A stretch of DNA of 64,000 bases, taken from contig JAFLBK010000002.1 in the NCBI GenBank assembly GCA_017303335.1, positions 62,001 to 126,000 on the forward strand. Reading direction: 5' to 3'. The position numbers were made by a program, and so were the translations under genes. The notes beneath the pieces are model-generated. The model had not been told where the DNA came from. It saw nothing but the letters and a program-made list of their open reading frames with translations, and did not search any database. Every line of letters starts with the position of its first letter. Positions within the stretch are counted from its first letter, which is position 1. Shown one piece after another: positions 24,333-32,974 of the stretch. Source of the stretch: Chitinophagales bacterium. GTDB taxonomy: Bacteria > Bacteroidota > Bacteroidia > Chitinophagales > Chitinophagaceae.

Positions 24333-24824
24333 TTACAGGTTTTCGGCGATCTTTTTGGCTGTTGCCGGCTGATCGAACCTTGTTACAAAATGGCCCTTCC
24401 TGTTGTAAATGAAAACAGCCGGTACCGATTCCACCTTGAAAAAGGTTCCGAGGAAATTGGTGGGGTCGCGGCCCATGAGCATATTCGGGTAACCGGCGAT
24501 CTTCAGTTCCTCGTAAAACCGTTTCAGGTACTGGAATTCGATGGGCGAAGCGAGGATCACCTGCACGTCTTTGAACAGGTCGATGTTGGTCTTGATGTCT
24601 TCGATCTCGTGTTTGCAATGGTCGCAGAAGGGGTTGAAAATAATGAATACCGTGGCTTTCTTTTTTTCCAGGTCATCCTTTCCAAACGATGTGCTGTCGC
24701 TTATTTTCGTGAGCTTGAAGGGGGGTATGGAGGGAAATCGTTTGTAAACGGGCGTTGTATCCGCCTGGGCAACGGCGAACAGGCTCAGGCAAACGGTCGC
24801 AACAAGTAAGAAACTCTTTTTCAA
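24333..24824 (-). CDS. secreted thioredoxin-like (redoxin/TlpA-type) protein
   Basis: This protein of about 163 residues has a thioredoxin fold. It contains IIFNPFCDHCKHEIED with a CxxC redox pair and the cis-proline region VESVPAVFIYNRKGHF. A signal peptide (KKSFLLVATVCLSLFAVAQA) starts directly after a TTG codon at 24824, which I take as the likely start because no ATG fits and the upstream open frame crosses the efp promoter. It is exported and probably reduces periplasmic disulfides or peroxides. It is divergent from efp and cotranscribed with nothing obvious. Confidence 0.8.
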   Translation of the reverse strand: MKKSFLLVATVCLSLFAVAQADTTPVYKRFPSIPPFKLTKISDSTSFGKDDLEKKKATVFIIFNPFCDHCKHEIEDIKTNIDLFKDVQVILASPIEFQYLKRFYEELKIAGYPNMLMGRDPTNFLGTFFKVESVPAVFIYNRKGHFVTRFDQPATAKKIAENL

Positions 24825-24919
24825 GGGCGATTTTTGCGTAAAACTAAGGGCTTTCCGCCTTCCCGCATCGGGCCTGGCAATATTCGCTATCCTTATTTCG
24901 GATTTCGGCCCGGTATCGT

Positions 24920-24927
24920 TACTTTTG
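24920..24927 (+). promoter_or_regulatory. TAnnTTTG promoter box of efp
   Basis: TACTTTTG lies 21 bases before the efp ATG at 24949 and matches the Bacteroidota -7 consensus. Confidence 0.5.
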
Positions 24928-24948
24928 CAGCCTCTTAAAAAAATCATT

Positions 24949-25515
24949 ATGGCAACTACAGCAGATATGCGCTCAGGACTGATCATCAAAGTGGATGGCA
25001 GCCTGTACAGTGTAATCGAGTTCGGACAGAACAAAACAGCCCGTGCAGCCGCCAAGGTGTGGGCCAAACTGAAAGGGGTGGACAACAGCCGCACCATCGA
25101 AATGACCTGGAACAGCGGGGAAACCATCTTCCCGGTTCGGGTGGAAAAAAAGCCTTACCAGTTCCTCTATAAAGACGATACCGGCTACAACTTCATGGAT
25201 ACCGAAACCTTCGAACAGATCGCTGTTCAGGAGAGCATGATCGATGCGCCCAAATTCCTGAAAGACGGGCAGGAAGTATCGGTACTGATCAATGGCGAAA
25301 CCGACCAGCCGATGGGTGTGGAGCTGCCCGATAAGATCGTGCTGCTGGTAACCTACAGCGAACCGGGTATGAAGGGTGATACGGCCACCCGTACCCTGAA
25401 GCCGGCCACGGTTGAAACCGGCGCCACCGTCAACGTTCCGCTCTTCGTGAACGAAGGCGAACTCATCCGGGTAAACACCAAAACCGGTGAGTACGTGGAG
25501 CGTGTTAAAGACTAA
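24949..25515 (+). CDS. efp: elongation factor P with atypical modification loop
   Basis: This 188-residue EF-P relieves ribosome stalling at consecutive prolines. The start at 24949 (MATTADMRSGLII) fits the family; upstream in-frame codons lie over the promoter. The C-terminal domains are canonical (YSEPGMKGDTATRTLKPATVETG, VPLFVNEGELIRVNTKTGEY). The tip of domain I, where most EF-Ps have PGKG with the modified Lys34, instead reads FGQNKTARAAAKVWAKLKGV, with no PGKG, about two extra residues and candidate residues K29 and R32. Which residue, if any, is modified is unknown. The gene is followed by a terminator at 25539-25580. Confidence 0.93.
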   Translation: MATTADMRSGLIIKVDGSLYSVIEFGQNKTARAAAKVWAKLKGVDNSRTIEMTWNSGETIFPVRVEKKPYQFLYKDDTGYNFMDTETFEQIAVQESMIDAPKFLKDGQEVSVLINGETDQPMGVELPDKIVLLVTYSEPGMKGDTATRTLKPATVETGATVNVPLFVNEGELIRVNTKTGEYVERVKD

Positions 25516-25538
25516 TCAAGACCAGGCACTAATAGGTA

Positions 25539-25580
25539 AAAAGTGGGAGATCGGGCAGCCGGTTTCCCACTTTTGCTTTT
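25539..25580 (+). terminator. rho-independent terminator of efp
   Basis: The stem AAAAGTGGGA (25539-25548) pairs with TCCCACTTTT (25565-25574), and a T-rich tail follows. The rest of the 233-base gap to accB is T/C-rich with a GGCCC/GGGCC-like run and a TATCTTAG near-match to the -7 box around 25697; no gene is seen. Confidence 0.75.
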
Positions 25581-25748
25581 CAGTAATTTTACTGATTTTT
25601 GCCTCTTTTTGGCCCTTTTTTGCCCGAATTAGGCCCAAAAACGCCCATTTTTGGCAGATTTCTGTATTCCGGGTTGCAGTTATGAATAATCTTCCCCTAT
25701 CTTAGCAGCCGGTTTCAAAATCAACACATAATCACTTAAACCAAGCAC

Positions 25749-26240
25749 ATGGACATCAAGCAAATCCAGGAGTTAGTAAAACTCATCAATAAGACGAATA
25801 TCGGCGAGATTACCATTGAAGAAGACGGTGTTAAGATCACAGTGAAACAGAAAAAAGACCCCGTTCAAAAGATATATACCGGTGGCGCAATGCCCGGTTA
25901 CCAGGGCGCTCCGGCCGCCGCTCCGGCCCCGGCTCCGGCACCGGCCCCGGCCGCTGCAGCAGCAGCCCCGAAACCCGCAGCCGAACCCAAGGCCGATAAT
26001 CTTGTTACCATAAAAAGCCCGATGATCGGCACCTTCTACCGCCAGGCCGGTCCGGGTAAACCCATCTTTGTAAACGTGGGCGATGAAGTAAGTCCGGGCA
26101 AAGTGGTTTGCATCATCGAAGCCATGAAACTCTTCAACGAGATCGAAAGCGAGGTAAAAGGCAAGATCGTGAAAGTGCTGGTGGAAGACGCCAGCCCGGT
26201 GGAGTATGACCAACCTTTATTCCTCGTAGACCCTTCTTAA
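25749..26240 (+). CDS. accB: biotin carboxyl carrier protein of acetyl-CoA carboxylase
   Basis: This 163-residue protein carries the biotin arm of acetyl-CoA carboxylase. It has an N-terminal helical segment (DIKQIQELVKLINKTNIGEI), a long Ala/Pro swinging linker (about residues 60-80), and a C-terminal biotinyl domain with IIEAMKLFNEIESE, where Lys in EAMK is biotinylated. It precedes accC in the same orientation with a gap of 92 bases of simple AT-rich sequence, so it is probably one operon. Confidence 0.96.
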   Translation: MDIKQIQELVKLINKTNIGEITIEEDGVKITVKQKKDPVQKIYTGGAMPGYQGAPAAAPAPAPAPAPAAAAAAPKPAAEPKADNLVTIKSPMIGTFYRQAGPGKPIFVNVGDEVSPGKVVCIIEAMKLFNEIESEVKGKIVKVLVEDASPVEYDQPLFLVDPS

Positions 26241-26285
26241 AGTAAAAACTAAAAATTCAAAACCAGGAAGTTCAAATGTATAAGG

Positions 26286-26326
26286 GCTTTTGAATTCTTA
26301 ATTTTTAATTCTTCATTCTTAATCGA
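26286..26326. repeat. AT-rich repeat related to AATTAAAAATTAAG
   Basis: TTTTGAATTCTTAATTTTTA and TTCTTCATTCTTAATC are inverse copies of the tract read in frame inside waaA at 36808-36840. It sits between accB and accC, and also pairs with the AAAAATTCAAAAC tract at 26249. Confidence 0.5.
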
Positions 26327-26332
26327 CTTATT

Positions 26333-27670
26333 GTGTTTAAAAAGATACTGATTGCTAACCGGGGAGAAATAGCCCTTCGTGTGATCCGCACCTGCCGCGA
26401 AATGGGCATCAAAACCGTTGCGGTATACTCCACCGCTGATAAAGACAGCTTGCACGTAAAATTCGCCGACGAAGCCGTTTGCATCGGTAAGCCGGCCAGC
26501 GCCGAGAGCTACCTCAATATGGCGCATATCATGGCAGCCGCCGAGATCACCAATGCCGACGCGATCCATCCCGGCTATGGTTTCCTGGCCGAGAACGCCA
26601 AGTTCGCCAAGATCTGCGGCGACCATGGGATCAAGTTCATCGGGCCCACACCCGAGATGATCGACGCGATGGGCGATAAGATCACCGCGAAAGATACCAT
26701 GATCAAGGCCGGTGTACCCGTGGTGCCCGGTGGTGGCGGACTCCTGCAGAGCATCGAGGAAGCCAAATCGATCGCCAAAGAGATCGGCTACCCCGTTATC
26801 CTGAAGGCAACTGCCGGCGGAGGCGGAAAGGGGATGCGCATTGTTTGGGAAGAGAGCGAACTGGAGCGTAACCTCGACATGGCCAAGACCGAAGCGGCCG
26901 CGGCCTTCAAAAATGATGGCGTATACATGGAGAAATTCGTGGAAGAACCCCGGCATATTGAGATACAGGTTGCCGGTGATCAATACGGCACCGCCTGCCA
27001 CCTCAGTGAACGCGACTGCTCGATCCAGCGCCGTCACCAGAAACTGGTGGAAGAATCGCCTTCTCCCTTCATGACGGATGAGCTGCGTGATAAAATGGGC
27101 GCCGCCGCCATCAAGGCCTGCAACGCCATCAATTACGAAGGTGTGGGAACGATCGAGTTCCTGGTGGATAAACACCGCAACTTCTACTTCATGGAAATGA
27201 ATACCCGTATCCAGGTAGAACACTGCGTTACGGAAGAAGTGATCAACTACGACCTGATTAAAGAACAGATCAAGATAGCCGCCGGCGAAAAGGTGAGCGG
27301 TAAAAACTATCTCCCCCAGATGTGCGCTATTGAATGCCGCATCAATGCCGAAGATCCGTACAACGATTTCCGGCCTTCACCAGGCAAGATCACCGTACTG
27401 CATACGCCGGGCGGGCATGGGGTACGGGTCGACAGCCATGTGTACGCCGGGTATGTGATCCCGCCGTATTACGACAGCATGATCGCCAAACTCATCGCGG
27501 TGGCGCAAACCCGCAAGGAAGCCATCGACACGATGAGCAGGGCCCTGAGTGAATACGTGATCGAAGGCGTGAAGACGACGATCCCGTTCCACCAGCAACT
27601 GATGCGGGATGAAAATTTCATCAGCGGAAATTTCACCACCAAGTTTCTCGAAACATTCAAACTGAAATAA
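26333..27670 (+). CDS. accC: biotin carboxylase subunit of acetyl-CoA carboxylase
   Basis: This 445-residue ATP-grasp enzyme carboxylates biotin on AccB. It begins with a GTG codon ([20 protein letters not shown]), the family's N terminus. It has the ATP-binding loop [14 protein letters not shown], the HIEIQV strand, [19 protein letters not shown] and [14 protein letters not shown], the catalytic centre. The length is normal. It is followed at once by a tandemly duplicated segment with two terminators. Confidence 0.97.
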   Translation: MFKKILIANRGEIALRVIRTCREMGIKTVAVYSTADKDSLHVKFADEAVCIGKPASAESYLNMAHIMAAAEITNADAIHPGYGFLAENAKFAKICGDHGIKFIGPTPEMIDAMGDKITAKDTMIKAGVPVVPGGGGLLQSIEEAKSIAKEIGYPVILKATAGGGGKGMRIVWEESELERNLDMAKTEAAAAFKNDGVYMEKFVEEPRHIEIQVAGDQYGTACHLSERDCSIQRRHQKLVEESPSPFMTDELRDKMGAAAIKACNAINYEGVGTIEFLVDKHRNFYFMEMNTRIQVEHCVTEEVINYDLIKEQIKIAAGEKVSGKNYLPQMCAIECRINAEDPYNDFRPSPGKITVLHTPGGHGVRVDSHVYAGYVIPPYYDSMIAKLIAVAQTRKEAIDTMSRALSEYVIEGVKTTIPFHQQLMRDENFISGNFTTKFLETFKLK

Positions 27671-27693
27671 TAACCGGCGAACAACCGGTGACG

Positions 27694-27725
27694 ATCCGGG
27701 GCCCAGCGGCTCCGGATTTTTTTTT
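27694..27725 (+). terminator. accC terminator, first copy
   Basis: Stem ATCCGGGGCC (27694-27703) with GGCTCCGGAT (27708-27717), one wobble pair, a four-base loop CAGC and nine T residues. Confidence 0.9.
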
Positions 27726-27810
27726 GACCTTAATGATTCATTATAACGCAACGTCCCTTGCAGGAGACGTTGCTGGAAAAAAAATAATAACCGGCGAACA
27801 ACCGGTGACG

Positions 27811-27841
27811 ATCCGGGGCCCAGCGGCTCCGGATTTTTTTT
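27811..27841 (+). terminator. accC terminator, duplicated copy
   Basis: The same stem as at 27694, repeated 117 bases downstream with an eight-T tail. It is redundant after the first copy. Confidence 0.88.
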
Positions 27842-27998
27842 GACCTTAATGATTCATTATAACGCAACGTCCCTTGCAGGAGACGTTGCTGGGAAAAAAA
27901 CGGTTGCCCGGAAGACAGTATAACAATATTGCCTGTACTAATTTTCCATTTTGTAACATTTCTGCAGCACAAACGTATTACACACCCTGACCAAAACA

Positions 27999-28442
27999 AT
28001 GAGTACAATGAACGCAACATCCCACGGTTTTGAGGATATGAAACTTAACATCAAAATCAAACTTTCGGCTCTTTGGACATCGGTTACACTTTGTTACCTG
28101 TATGGCGATTATTTTGAACTGTACGTGCCGCAAAAAACACAGGGGCTTGTAACCGGTGCGAATTTGCTGGATACTCCGTTTAAATTATTCGCCGCATCGG
28201 TGCTCCTTGCCATCCCTGCGCTCATGGTCTTCCTGTCGGTTAGCTTGAAACCGGCAGTAAACCGGCGGCTGAACATTGCGCTTGGCTTTTTCTTCACGGT
28301 CATTATGCTCTTGATTGCTGTTACCTCACTTACACCCTGGCGTATGTTCTATGTTTTCCTGGCAGTTGTTGAGAGTTGCCTCACATCCCTGATTATATGG
28401 TATGCCTGGAAATGGCCACAAGAGCGTGTTTCGAACCAATAA
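27999..28442 (+). CDS. DUF6326-like four-helix membrane protein
   Basis: This 147-residue protein has about four transmembrane helices (around residues 22-40, 61-80, 92-112, 120-138). The segment LWTSVTLCYLYGDYFELYVP is typical of the DUF6326 family. Alternative starts exist at Met codons 4 and 14; the first ATG is kept provisionally. It is 10 bases from the next membrane protein and probably cotranscribed. Function is unknown. Confidence 0.65.
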   Translation: MSTMNATSHGFEDMKLNIKIKLSALWTSVTLCYLYGDYFELYVPQKTQGLVTGANLLDTPFKLFAASVLLAIPALMVFLSVSLKPAVNRRLNIALGFFFTVIMLLIAVTSLTPWRMFYVFLAVVESCLTSLIIWYAWKWPQERVSNQ

Positions 28443-28452
28443 CCAACCAACC

Positions 28453-29154
28453 ATGATAAAAGCAAGATCCAATAAGCGGATGGCACGGGTAGCCGGACTG
28501 CTGTACCTGCTTGTAGTGCTGACCGGTATTTTCAGCCTGATGTATGTCCCTTCCCGCCTGATCGCGGCCGACGACGCGGCGCTGACATACAAAAACATCC
28601 GTTCCGCAACATTCCTCTTCCGGGTTTGGATTGTAAGCGGATTGTTGTGCTATACATTTTTTCTGTTCCTTCCGCTTGCGCTGTACAGGCTGCTGAAACC
28701 CGTTCATGCGTACTATGCTGTTCTTATGGTACTGTTGGCCGTTATGAGTGTGCCGGTTTATTTTCTCAATGTCCAAAATCAATTTAGTGTTCTTTCATTG
28801 CTCGATGGAGCCAAAAACAGCTACGGGTTAACCATTGAACAAATACAATTGCAGCTGATGCTGTACCTGGACCAGTATGATAATGGTATGCGCATCGTTC
28901 ATATATTTTCCGGGCTTTGGCTGTTCCCTTTCGGTTACCTGGTATTCAGGTCGGGATTTCTTCCCAAAGCACTGGGCCTGTTATTGATGGCAGGCTGCTT
29001 CGGGTATCTCGTGAATTTCCTGGGCCATACCTTATTTCCCGCGTATGCGCAACTTGGTATTTCATCCTATGTTAGATTGCCAGCAAGTATTGGCGAGATC
29101 GGTACCTGCTTGTGGTTGTTGATTGTGGGGGCTAAAGAGGTTAAAGAAGCGTAA
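28453..29154 (+). CDS. DUF4386 family membrane protein
   Basis: This 233-residue integral membrane protein has about six transmembrane helices. The opening KRMARVAGLLYLLVVLTGIF and the following loop SRLIAADDAALTYKNIRSA match DUF4386, along with the later LWLFPFGYLVFRSGFLPKAL. The start is the ATG at 28453; the open frame begins further upstream inside the previous gene. Function is unknown. It ends 14 bases inside the convergent rfbD. Confidence 0.8.
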   Translation: MIKARSNKRMARVAGLLYLLVVLTGIFSLMYVPSRLIAADDAALTYKNIRSATFLFRVWIVSGLLCYTFFLFLPLALYRLLKPVHAYYAVLMVLLAVMSVPVYFLNVQNQFSVLSLLDGAKNSYGLTIEQIQLQLMLYLDQYDNGMRIVHIFSGLWLFPFGYLVFRSGFLPKALGLLLMAGCFGYLVNFLGHTLFPAYAQLGISSYVRLPASIGEIGTCLWLLIVGAKEVKEA

Positions 29155-30013
29155 GGCAGGACTGCAAACTTGTTTTCCAATCCGGGATGCGGATACCGAA
29201 TGTATCCCGGATCTTTTTTGTATCGAGCACGGAGTATTTCGGCCTGCGGGCAGGCGTGGGGTATTGATCGGTTGTGATGGGATCAACCGTGCATGCACTT
29301 CCGGTGAGTTCTTTGATGGCCACCGCGAATTGGTACCAGCTGATGATGCCCGTATTGCTGTAATGATACACGCCTCCCTTTTCTTTTGTTTCTCCGGAAG
29401 CGATAAGCTGCAGGATGGCGGCAGCCAGATCGGCCGCGTAGGTCGGGCTTCCCCATTGGTCATTCACCACACCGATACGGTCTCTTTCCTTCATCAGGCG
29501 AAGCATCGTTTTTACAAAGTTGTTGCCGAACGAAGAGTAAACCCAGGCCGTGCGGATGATGATGGCCGTGGGATCGTTCTCCAGTACCAACCGTTCGCCT
29601 TGCAGTTTTGAAGCGCCGTAAACGCCCAGCGGAGCTGTTGGGTCGGTTTCTTTGTAGGGTTCTGCGCCGTTGCCATCGAACACATAGTCGGTAGAGATAT
29701 GGAATAATTGCGCCTGGTACAGGCGGCATATCCTTGCCAGGTTTCCTGCCGCATCGGCATTGATGCGGAAAGCGTTTTCTTTATCGTTTTCTGCTTTATC
29801 AACGGCCGTATACGCGGCGCAGTTGACGCAATAGCTGATCCTGTTGGATGAAAAGTATTTTTCCATCGCAGCCGGGTCATCGATCGGTAATTCATTCCGG
29901 CTGCTGAAAAGAAAACGGTATTGCGGATAGCGGGGAGCGATGGCCCTCAGTTCGGAACCCAGCTGGCCGTTGGCGCCGGTGACGAGGATGGTTGTATCAG
30001 GGTTCAAAAACAA
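29141..30013 (-). CDS. rfbD: dTDP-4-dehydrorhamnose reductase
   Basis: This 290-residue short-chain dehydrogenase makes dTDP-L-rhamnose in the last step of the pathway. It has VTGANGQLGSELRAI, NCAAYTAVDKAE, the catalytic STDYVFDG and GVYGASKLQGE (Tyr/Lys), and RTAWVYSSFGNNFVKTM. It overlaps rfbC by 17 bases. rfbA and rfbB are not in the window. Its 3' end overlaps the convergent DUF4386 gene slightly. Confidence 0.95.
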   Translation of the reverse strand: MFLNPDTTILVTGANGQLGSELRAIAPRYPQYRFLFSSRNELPIDDPAAMEKYFSSNRISYCVNCAAYTAVDKAENDKENAFRINADAAGNLARICRLYQAQLFHISTDYVFDGNGAEPYKETDPTAPLGVYGASKLQGERLVLENDPTAIIIRTAWVYSSFGNNFVKTMLRLMKERDRIGVVNDQWGSPTYAADLAAAILQLIASGETKEKGGVYHYSNTGIISWYQFAVAIKELTGSACTVDPITTDQYPTPARRPKYSVLDTKKIRDTFGIRIPDWKTSLQSCLTLL

Positions 30014-30557
30014 AACTGTTTTTACATTCAGCCAGTGCCGGGTTCAACCGATCCTTGTCGGATATAATGGCTTTTCCGGCGGGTATCTTCCAATCGATCT
30101 GCAGGGCAGGATCATTGTAGCGGATGCCGCCTTCGGATTCTTTGTTGTAAAACGCGTCGCATTTGTAGAGGACCTCGGCGGTTTCACTTAATACCGAGAA
30201 CCCATGGGCGAATCCTTTTGGGATATACAATTGTTTTTTATTGGTAGCGGAAAGTTCGATGGAGAATACGTTTCCATAGGCCGGGGATCCCCGGCGGATG
30301 TCGACGACCACATCGAGTATGGTACCCGACAGCACCCGTACCAGTTTTGTCTGCGCATGCGGCGGCAACTGGTAATGCAATCCGCGGATTACGCCGTACG
30401 ATGATTTGGATTGGTTGTCCTGTACGAATGCGGTGCTGATACCTTCTTTTGCAAACGCCTGCGCATTGTAGCTTTCGTAGAAATAACCCCGGCTGTCTTC
30501 GAATACGGTGGGTTCGAAAACCAGCAGACCCGGGATATCTGTTTTAATGAATGGCAT
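29997..30557 (-). CDS. rfbC: dTDP-4-dehydrorhamnose 3,5-epimerase
   Basis: This 186-residue cupin-type epimerase has PTVFEDSRGYFYESYN, VQDNQSKSSYGVIRGLHYQ (active-site His), VRVLSGTILDVVVDIRRGSP and PKGFAHGFSVLSE. The length is normal. It is the sixth gene of the seven-gene sugar operon; it lies 13 bases after the epimerase and its 3' end overlaps rfbD by 17 bases. Confidence 0.96.
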   Translation of the reverse strand: MPFIKTDIPGLLVFEPTVFEDSRGYFYESYNAQAFAKEGISTAFVQDNQSKSSYGVIRGLHYQLPPHAQTKLVRVLSGTILDVVVDIRRGSPAYGNVFSIELSATNKKQLYIPKGFAHGFSVLSETAEVLYKCDAFYNKESEGGIRYNDPALQIDWKIPAGKAIISDKDRLNPALAECKNSFVFEP

Positions 30558-30570
30558 ACGGCAGCGGTTA

Positions 30571-31599
30571 TCAGGCGTATTTGTTTTTGAAAAAATCGAT
30601 GGTCTCGGCCAACCCGTCTTCGAAACGTTTGGTGGGCTGATAACCGAGTAGTTTTTTGGCGAGGCTGATATCGGCCAGCGAATTCCGGATATCGCCTGCG
30701 CGGGGTTCCCGGTATTGCGCGGGGAAGGTACTGTTGAGCCGGTCCAAACAGGCCTGGTACAGGTAGTTCACGGTGAAATTTTCACCGATGGCCACGTTGT
30801 ACACCTTACCCAATGCCTCCGGATTATCCGTGAGCATGCCCTTTATATTTATTTGTACCGCGTTATCGACAAACGTGAAGTCGCGGGTTTGTTCGCCATC
30901 GCCATTGATGAAAGCGGGGATCTCTTTCATGATGCTTTTTACAAAGAGCGGGATCACGGCCGCGTAAGCGCCATCGGGATCCTGCCGCGGGCCGAAGATG
31001 TTGAAATAACGAAAACCCATCAGCCTGATGCCGTACACATCGGCAAATACCTGGGCGAACAATTCATTTGTTTTTTTGGTGGCCGCGTAGGGGGAGAGGC
31101 ACTTGCCGATCCGGTCTTCCAGTTTGGGCAGTGTGGGTTCATCGCCATACACCGACGACGAAGACGCGTACACGAATTGTTTGACCTTGTTGTCGACAGC
31201 GGCTGTAAGCACATTGACAAAACCACCGACATTCACTTCGTTGAAATATACCGGTTCCCGGATGCTGCGGGGAACGGAGCCGAGGGCAGCCTGGTGACTT
31301 ACATAATCAATGCCGGTGCAGGCCTTCTGGCAGATATCAATATCGCGGATATCGCCTTCGATGAATTCAAAGGCGCTGTATTGCTTCAGGATGGCCAGGT
31401 TCGATTTGAAACCATTCGCCATATTGTCGAGTACCCGTACTTTACCGGCGCCGTTCTTCAGGAGGTATTCGGCGATGTGACTTCCGATAAAACCGGCGCC
31501 TCCTGTCACGAGAAAGGAGGAGGTGCTGAGGTCTTTGCTGTGAAAACCCCCATCCCCTGAAGGGGGGATAATCAGCGATTCTTTTTTTGGGTCACTCAT
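30571..31599 (-). CDS. UDP-N-acetylglucosamine 4-epimerase-like (WbpP/TviC type)
   Basis: This 342-residue extended SDR has FLVTGGAGFIGSHIAEYLL, SHQAALGSVPRSI, YASSSSVYGDEPTLPK, YAATKKTNELFAQVF (Tyr-x3-Lys) and FRYFNIFGPRQDPDGAYAAV, typical of UDP-GlcNAc/GalNAc C4-epimerases. The first ~27 residues before the Rossmann strand are unusual: part of them (PPSGDGGF) is encoded by a REP-like palindrome at 31545-31568. It follows the UDP-HexNAc dehydrogenase, so the pair may make UDP-GalNAcA or UDP-GalNAc for polysaccharide. Confidence 0.9.
   Translation of the reverse strand: MSDPKKESLIIPPSGDGGFHSKDLSTSSFLVTGGAGFIGSHIAEYLLKNGAGKVRVLDNMANGFKSNLAILKQYSAFEFIEGDIRDIDICQKACTGIDYVSHQAALGSVPRSIREPVYFNEVNVGGFVNVLTAAVDNKVKQFVYASSSSVYGDEPTLPKLEDRIGKCLSPYAATKKTNELFAQVFADVYGIRLMGFRYFNIFGPRQDPDGAYAAVIPLFVKSIMKEIPAFINGDGEQTRDFTFVDNAVQINIKGMLTDNPEALGKVYNVAIGENFTVNYLYQACLDRLNSTFPAQYREPRAGDIRNSLADISLAKKLLGYQPTKRFEDGLAETIDFFKNKYA
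31545..31568. repeat. REP-like palindrome inside the epimerase reading frame
   Basis: ACCCCCATCCCCTGAAGGGG and following GGGA match the consensus CCCCCAWCCCCTRAAGGGGG also found at 31638-31660 and 35301-35328. Here it is translated in frame as part of the epimerase N-terminal extension. Confidence 0.8.
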
Positions 31600-31637
31600 T
31601 TATGCTTATCTGTTATTACTTAGCCATAATACATTTA

Positions 31638-31660
31638 CACCCCCTTAGGGGATTGGGGTT
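31638..31660. repeat. REP-like palindrome between dehydrogenase and epimerase genes
   Basis: This is an inverted copy of the same consensus (CCCCCTTAGGGGATTGGGGT), ending at the stop codon of the dehydrogenase gene and 38 bases before the epimerase start. Confidence 0.8.
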
Positions 31661-32948
31661 ATAAACTCCAGTATTTCCGTGCGTGCATCCGGCCGCGGTA
31701 AATGCCTTTCAGGTCGGCCACCATCGCGTGGTTCTTGGTGATCGAGGCGAAATAGGTTTCGTCGAGCGCTTTGTATTCCTTGTGGGGCACGGTCACGATC
31801 ACGGCGTCGTAGTCGTTACCGGTCCGGGCTGCGAGTTCGAATCCGTATTCGTGTTTCAGTTCCTCGCTGTCGGCATAGGGATCGGTCACGTCCACGTTCA
31901 GCGAAAAGGCTTTCAGTTCCCGTACCACATCGGCCACTTTGCTGTTGCGGATATCGCTTACGTTTTCTTTGAACGTAGCGCCCATCACCAGCACTTTGGC
32001 TTCTTTTACGTTGCCGGTATTCTGGATAATATGCTTCAGTACTTTGCGGGCTACGTACCCGGCCATGGCGTCGTTGATGAAACGGCCGGCCAGTATCACC
32101 TGCGAATTGTAACCCAGTTTTTTGGATTTATAGGTAAGATAATACGGATCTACACCGATGCAGTGTCCGCCAACGAGGCCGGGTTGAAACTTCAGGAAGT
32201 TCCATTTGGTGCCCGCGGCTTCCAGCACTTCGTAGGTATTGATGTTCATTTTGTCGAAGATGATCGAGAGTTCATTCATCAGGGCGATGTTGAGGTCTCG
32301 CTGGGTGTTCTCGATGATCTTGGCCGCTTCCGCCACCTTGATGGAGGAGGCACGGTGAACGCCCGCTTTTACCACCAGCTCGTATACCCGGGCGATCACA
32401 TCGAGGCTTTCGGCATCGCAACCGCTCACCACTTTGGTGATGGTGGTGATGGTGTGTTCCTTATCGCCGGGGTTGATGCGTTCGGGGGAATAACCGATCT
32501 TATAGTCACCGGCCATTTTCAGGCCCGAGAGTTTTTCGATGATGGGCACGCAGTCTTCCTCGGTGCATCCCGGGTACACGGTGCTTTCATACACCACGTA
32601 GTCGCCCTTCTTGATCACTTTGCCGATTGTTTCACTGGCACGTTGCACAGGTCGCAGGTCGGGTACATTGTGTTCATCCACAGGCGTGGGAACCGCTACG
32701 ATGAAAAAGTTGGCCTGGCGTAATACGTCGAGGTCGCTGGTGAATTCGATATCGCAACCATCGAAGTCGCTTGATTCCAGTTCCTGGCTGGGGTCGATCT
32801 TATTGCGCATCATCTCCACACGCTGATCGTTGATGTCAAAACCGATCACTTTTATCTTGCGGGCGAATTCCAGTGCGATGGGTAATCCCACATAACCCAG
32901 CCCGATCACGGCGAGTTTCTTTTTCTTGTCTACTAATTCCTGGTACAT
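31659..32948 (-). CDS. UDP-N-acetyl-hexosamine 6-dehydrogenase (TviB/WbpO-like)
   Basis: This 429-residue enzyme oxidises C6 of a UDP-HexNAc to the uronic acid. It has LAVIGLGYVGLPIALEFA, VAVPTPVDEHNVPDLRPV, YESTVYPGCTEEDCVPI, the Lys-containing KVAEAAKIIENTQRDLNIALMN split motif, and GLVGGHCIGVDPYYLTYK with the catalytic Cys. GHCIGVDPYYL and the ENTQRD pattern favour the UDP-HexNAc (TviB/WbpO/WbpA) branch over UDP-glucose dehydrogenase, which is a separate gene here (33975). Confidence 0.92.
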   Translation of the reverse strand: MYQELVDKKKKLAVIGLGYVGLPIALEFARKIKVIGFDINDQRVEMMRNKIDPSQELESSDFDGCDIEFTSDLDVLRQANFFIVAVPTPVDEHNVPDLRPVQRASETIGKVIKKGDYVVYESTVYPGCTEEDCVPIIEKLSGLKMAGDYKIGYSPERINPGDKEHTITTITKVVSGCDAESLDVIARVYELVVKAGVHRASSIKVAEAAKIIENTQRDLNIALMNELSIIFDKMNINTYEVLEAAGTKWNFLKFQPGLVGGHCIGVDPYYLTYKSKKLGYNSQVILAGRFINDAMAGYVARKVLKHIIQNTGNVKEAKVLVMGATFKENVSDIRNSKVADVVRELKAFSLNVDVTDPYADSEELKHEYGFELAARTGNDYDAVIVTVPHKEYKALDETYFASITKNHAMVADLKGIYRGRMHARKYWSL

Positions 32949-32974
32949 GAATGAGTCTAATTATGGTTTACGAA

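Larger units (their letters stand above)
27665..27897. repeat. 117-base tandem duplication downstream of accC
   Basis: Two almost identical copies (27665-27781 and 27782-27897) differ only by T- or A-run length. Each holds CCGGCGAACAACCGG, a strong terminator (ATCCGGGGCC/GGCTCCGGAT plus T run), and a palindrome with arms GCAACGTC and GACGTTGC around CCTTGCAGGA. The accC stop lies at the left edge. The rest of the gap to 27999 shows nothing else. Confidence 0.95.

Noticed and set aside
24825..25127. Long N-terminal extension of the redoxin gene
   Set aside because: It crosses the efp promoter and start; a signal peptide begins right after TTG at 24824.
26249..27223. Long minus-strand open frame opposite accC
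   Set aside because: Antisense to a highly conserved gene and His/Gly-rich, as expected for a shadow frame.
31683..32723. 346-codon plus-strand frame opposite the nucleotide-sugar dehydrogenase
   Set aside because: It mirrors the codons of the real gene and has no recognisable motif.
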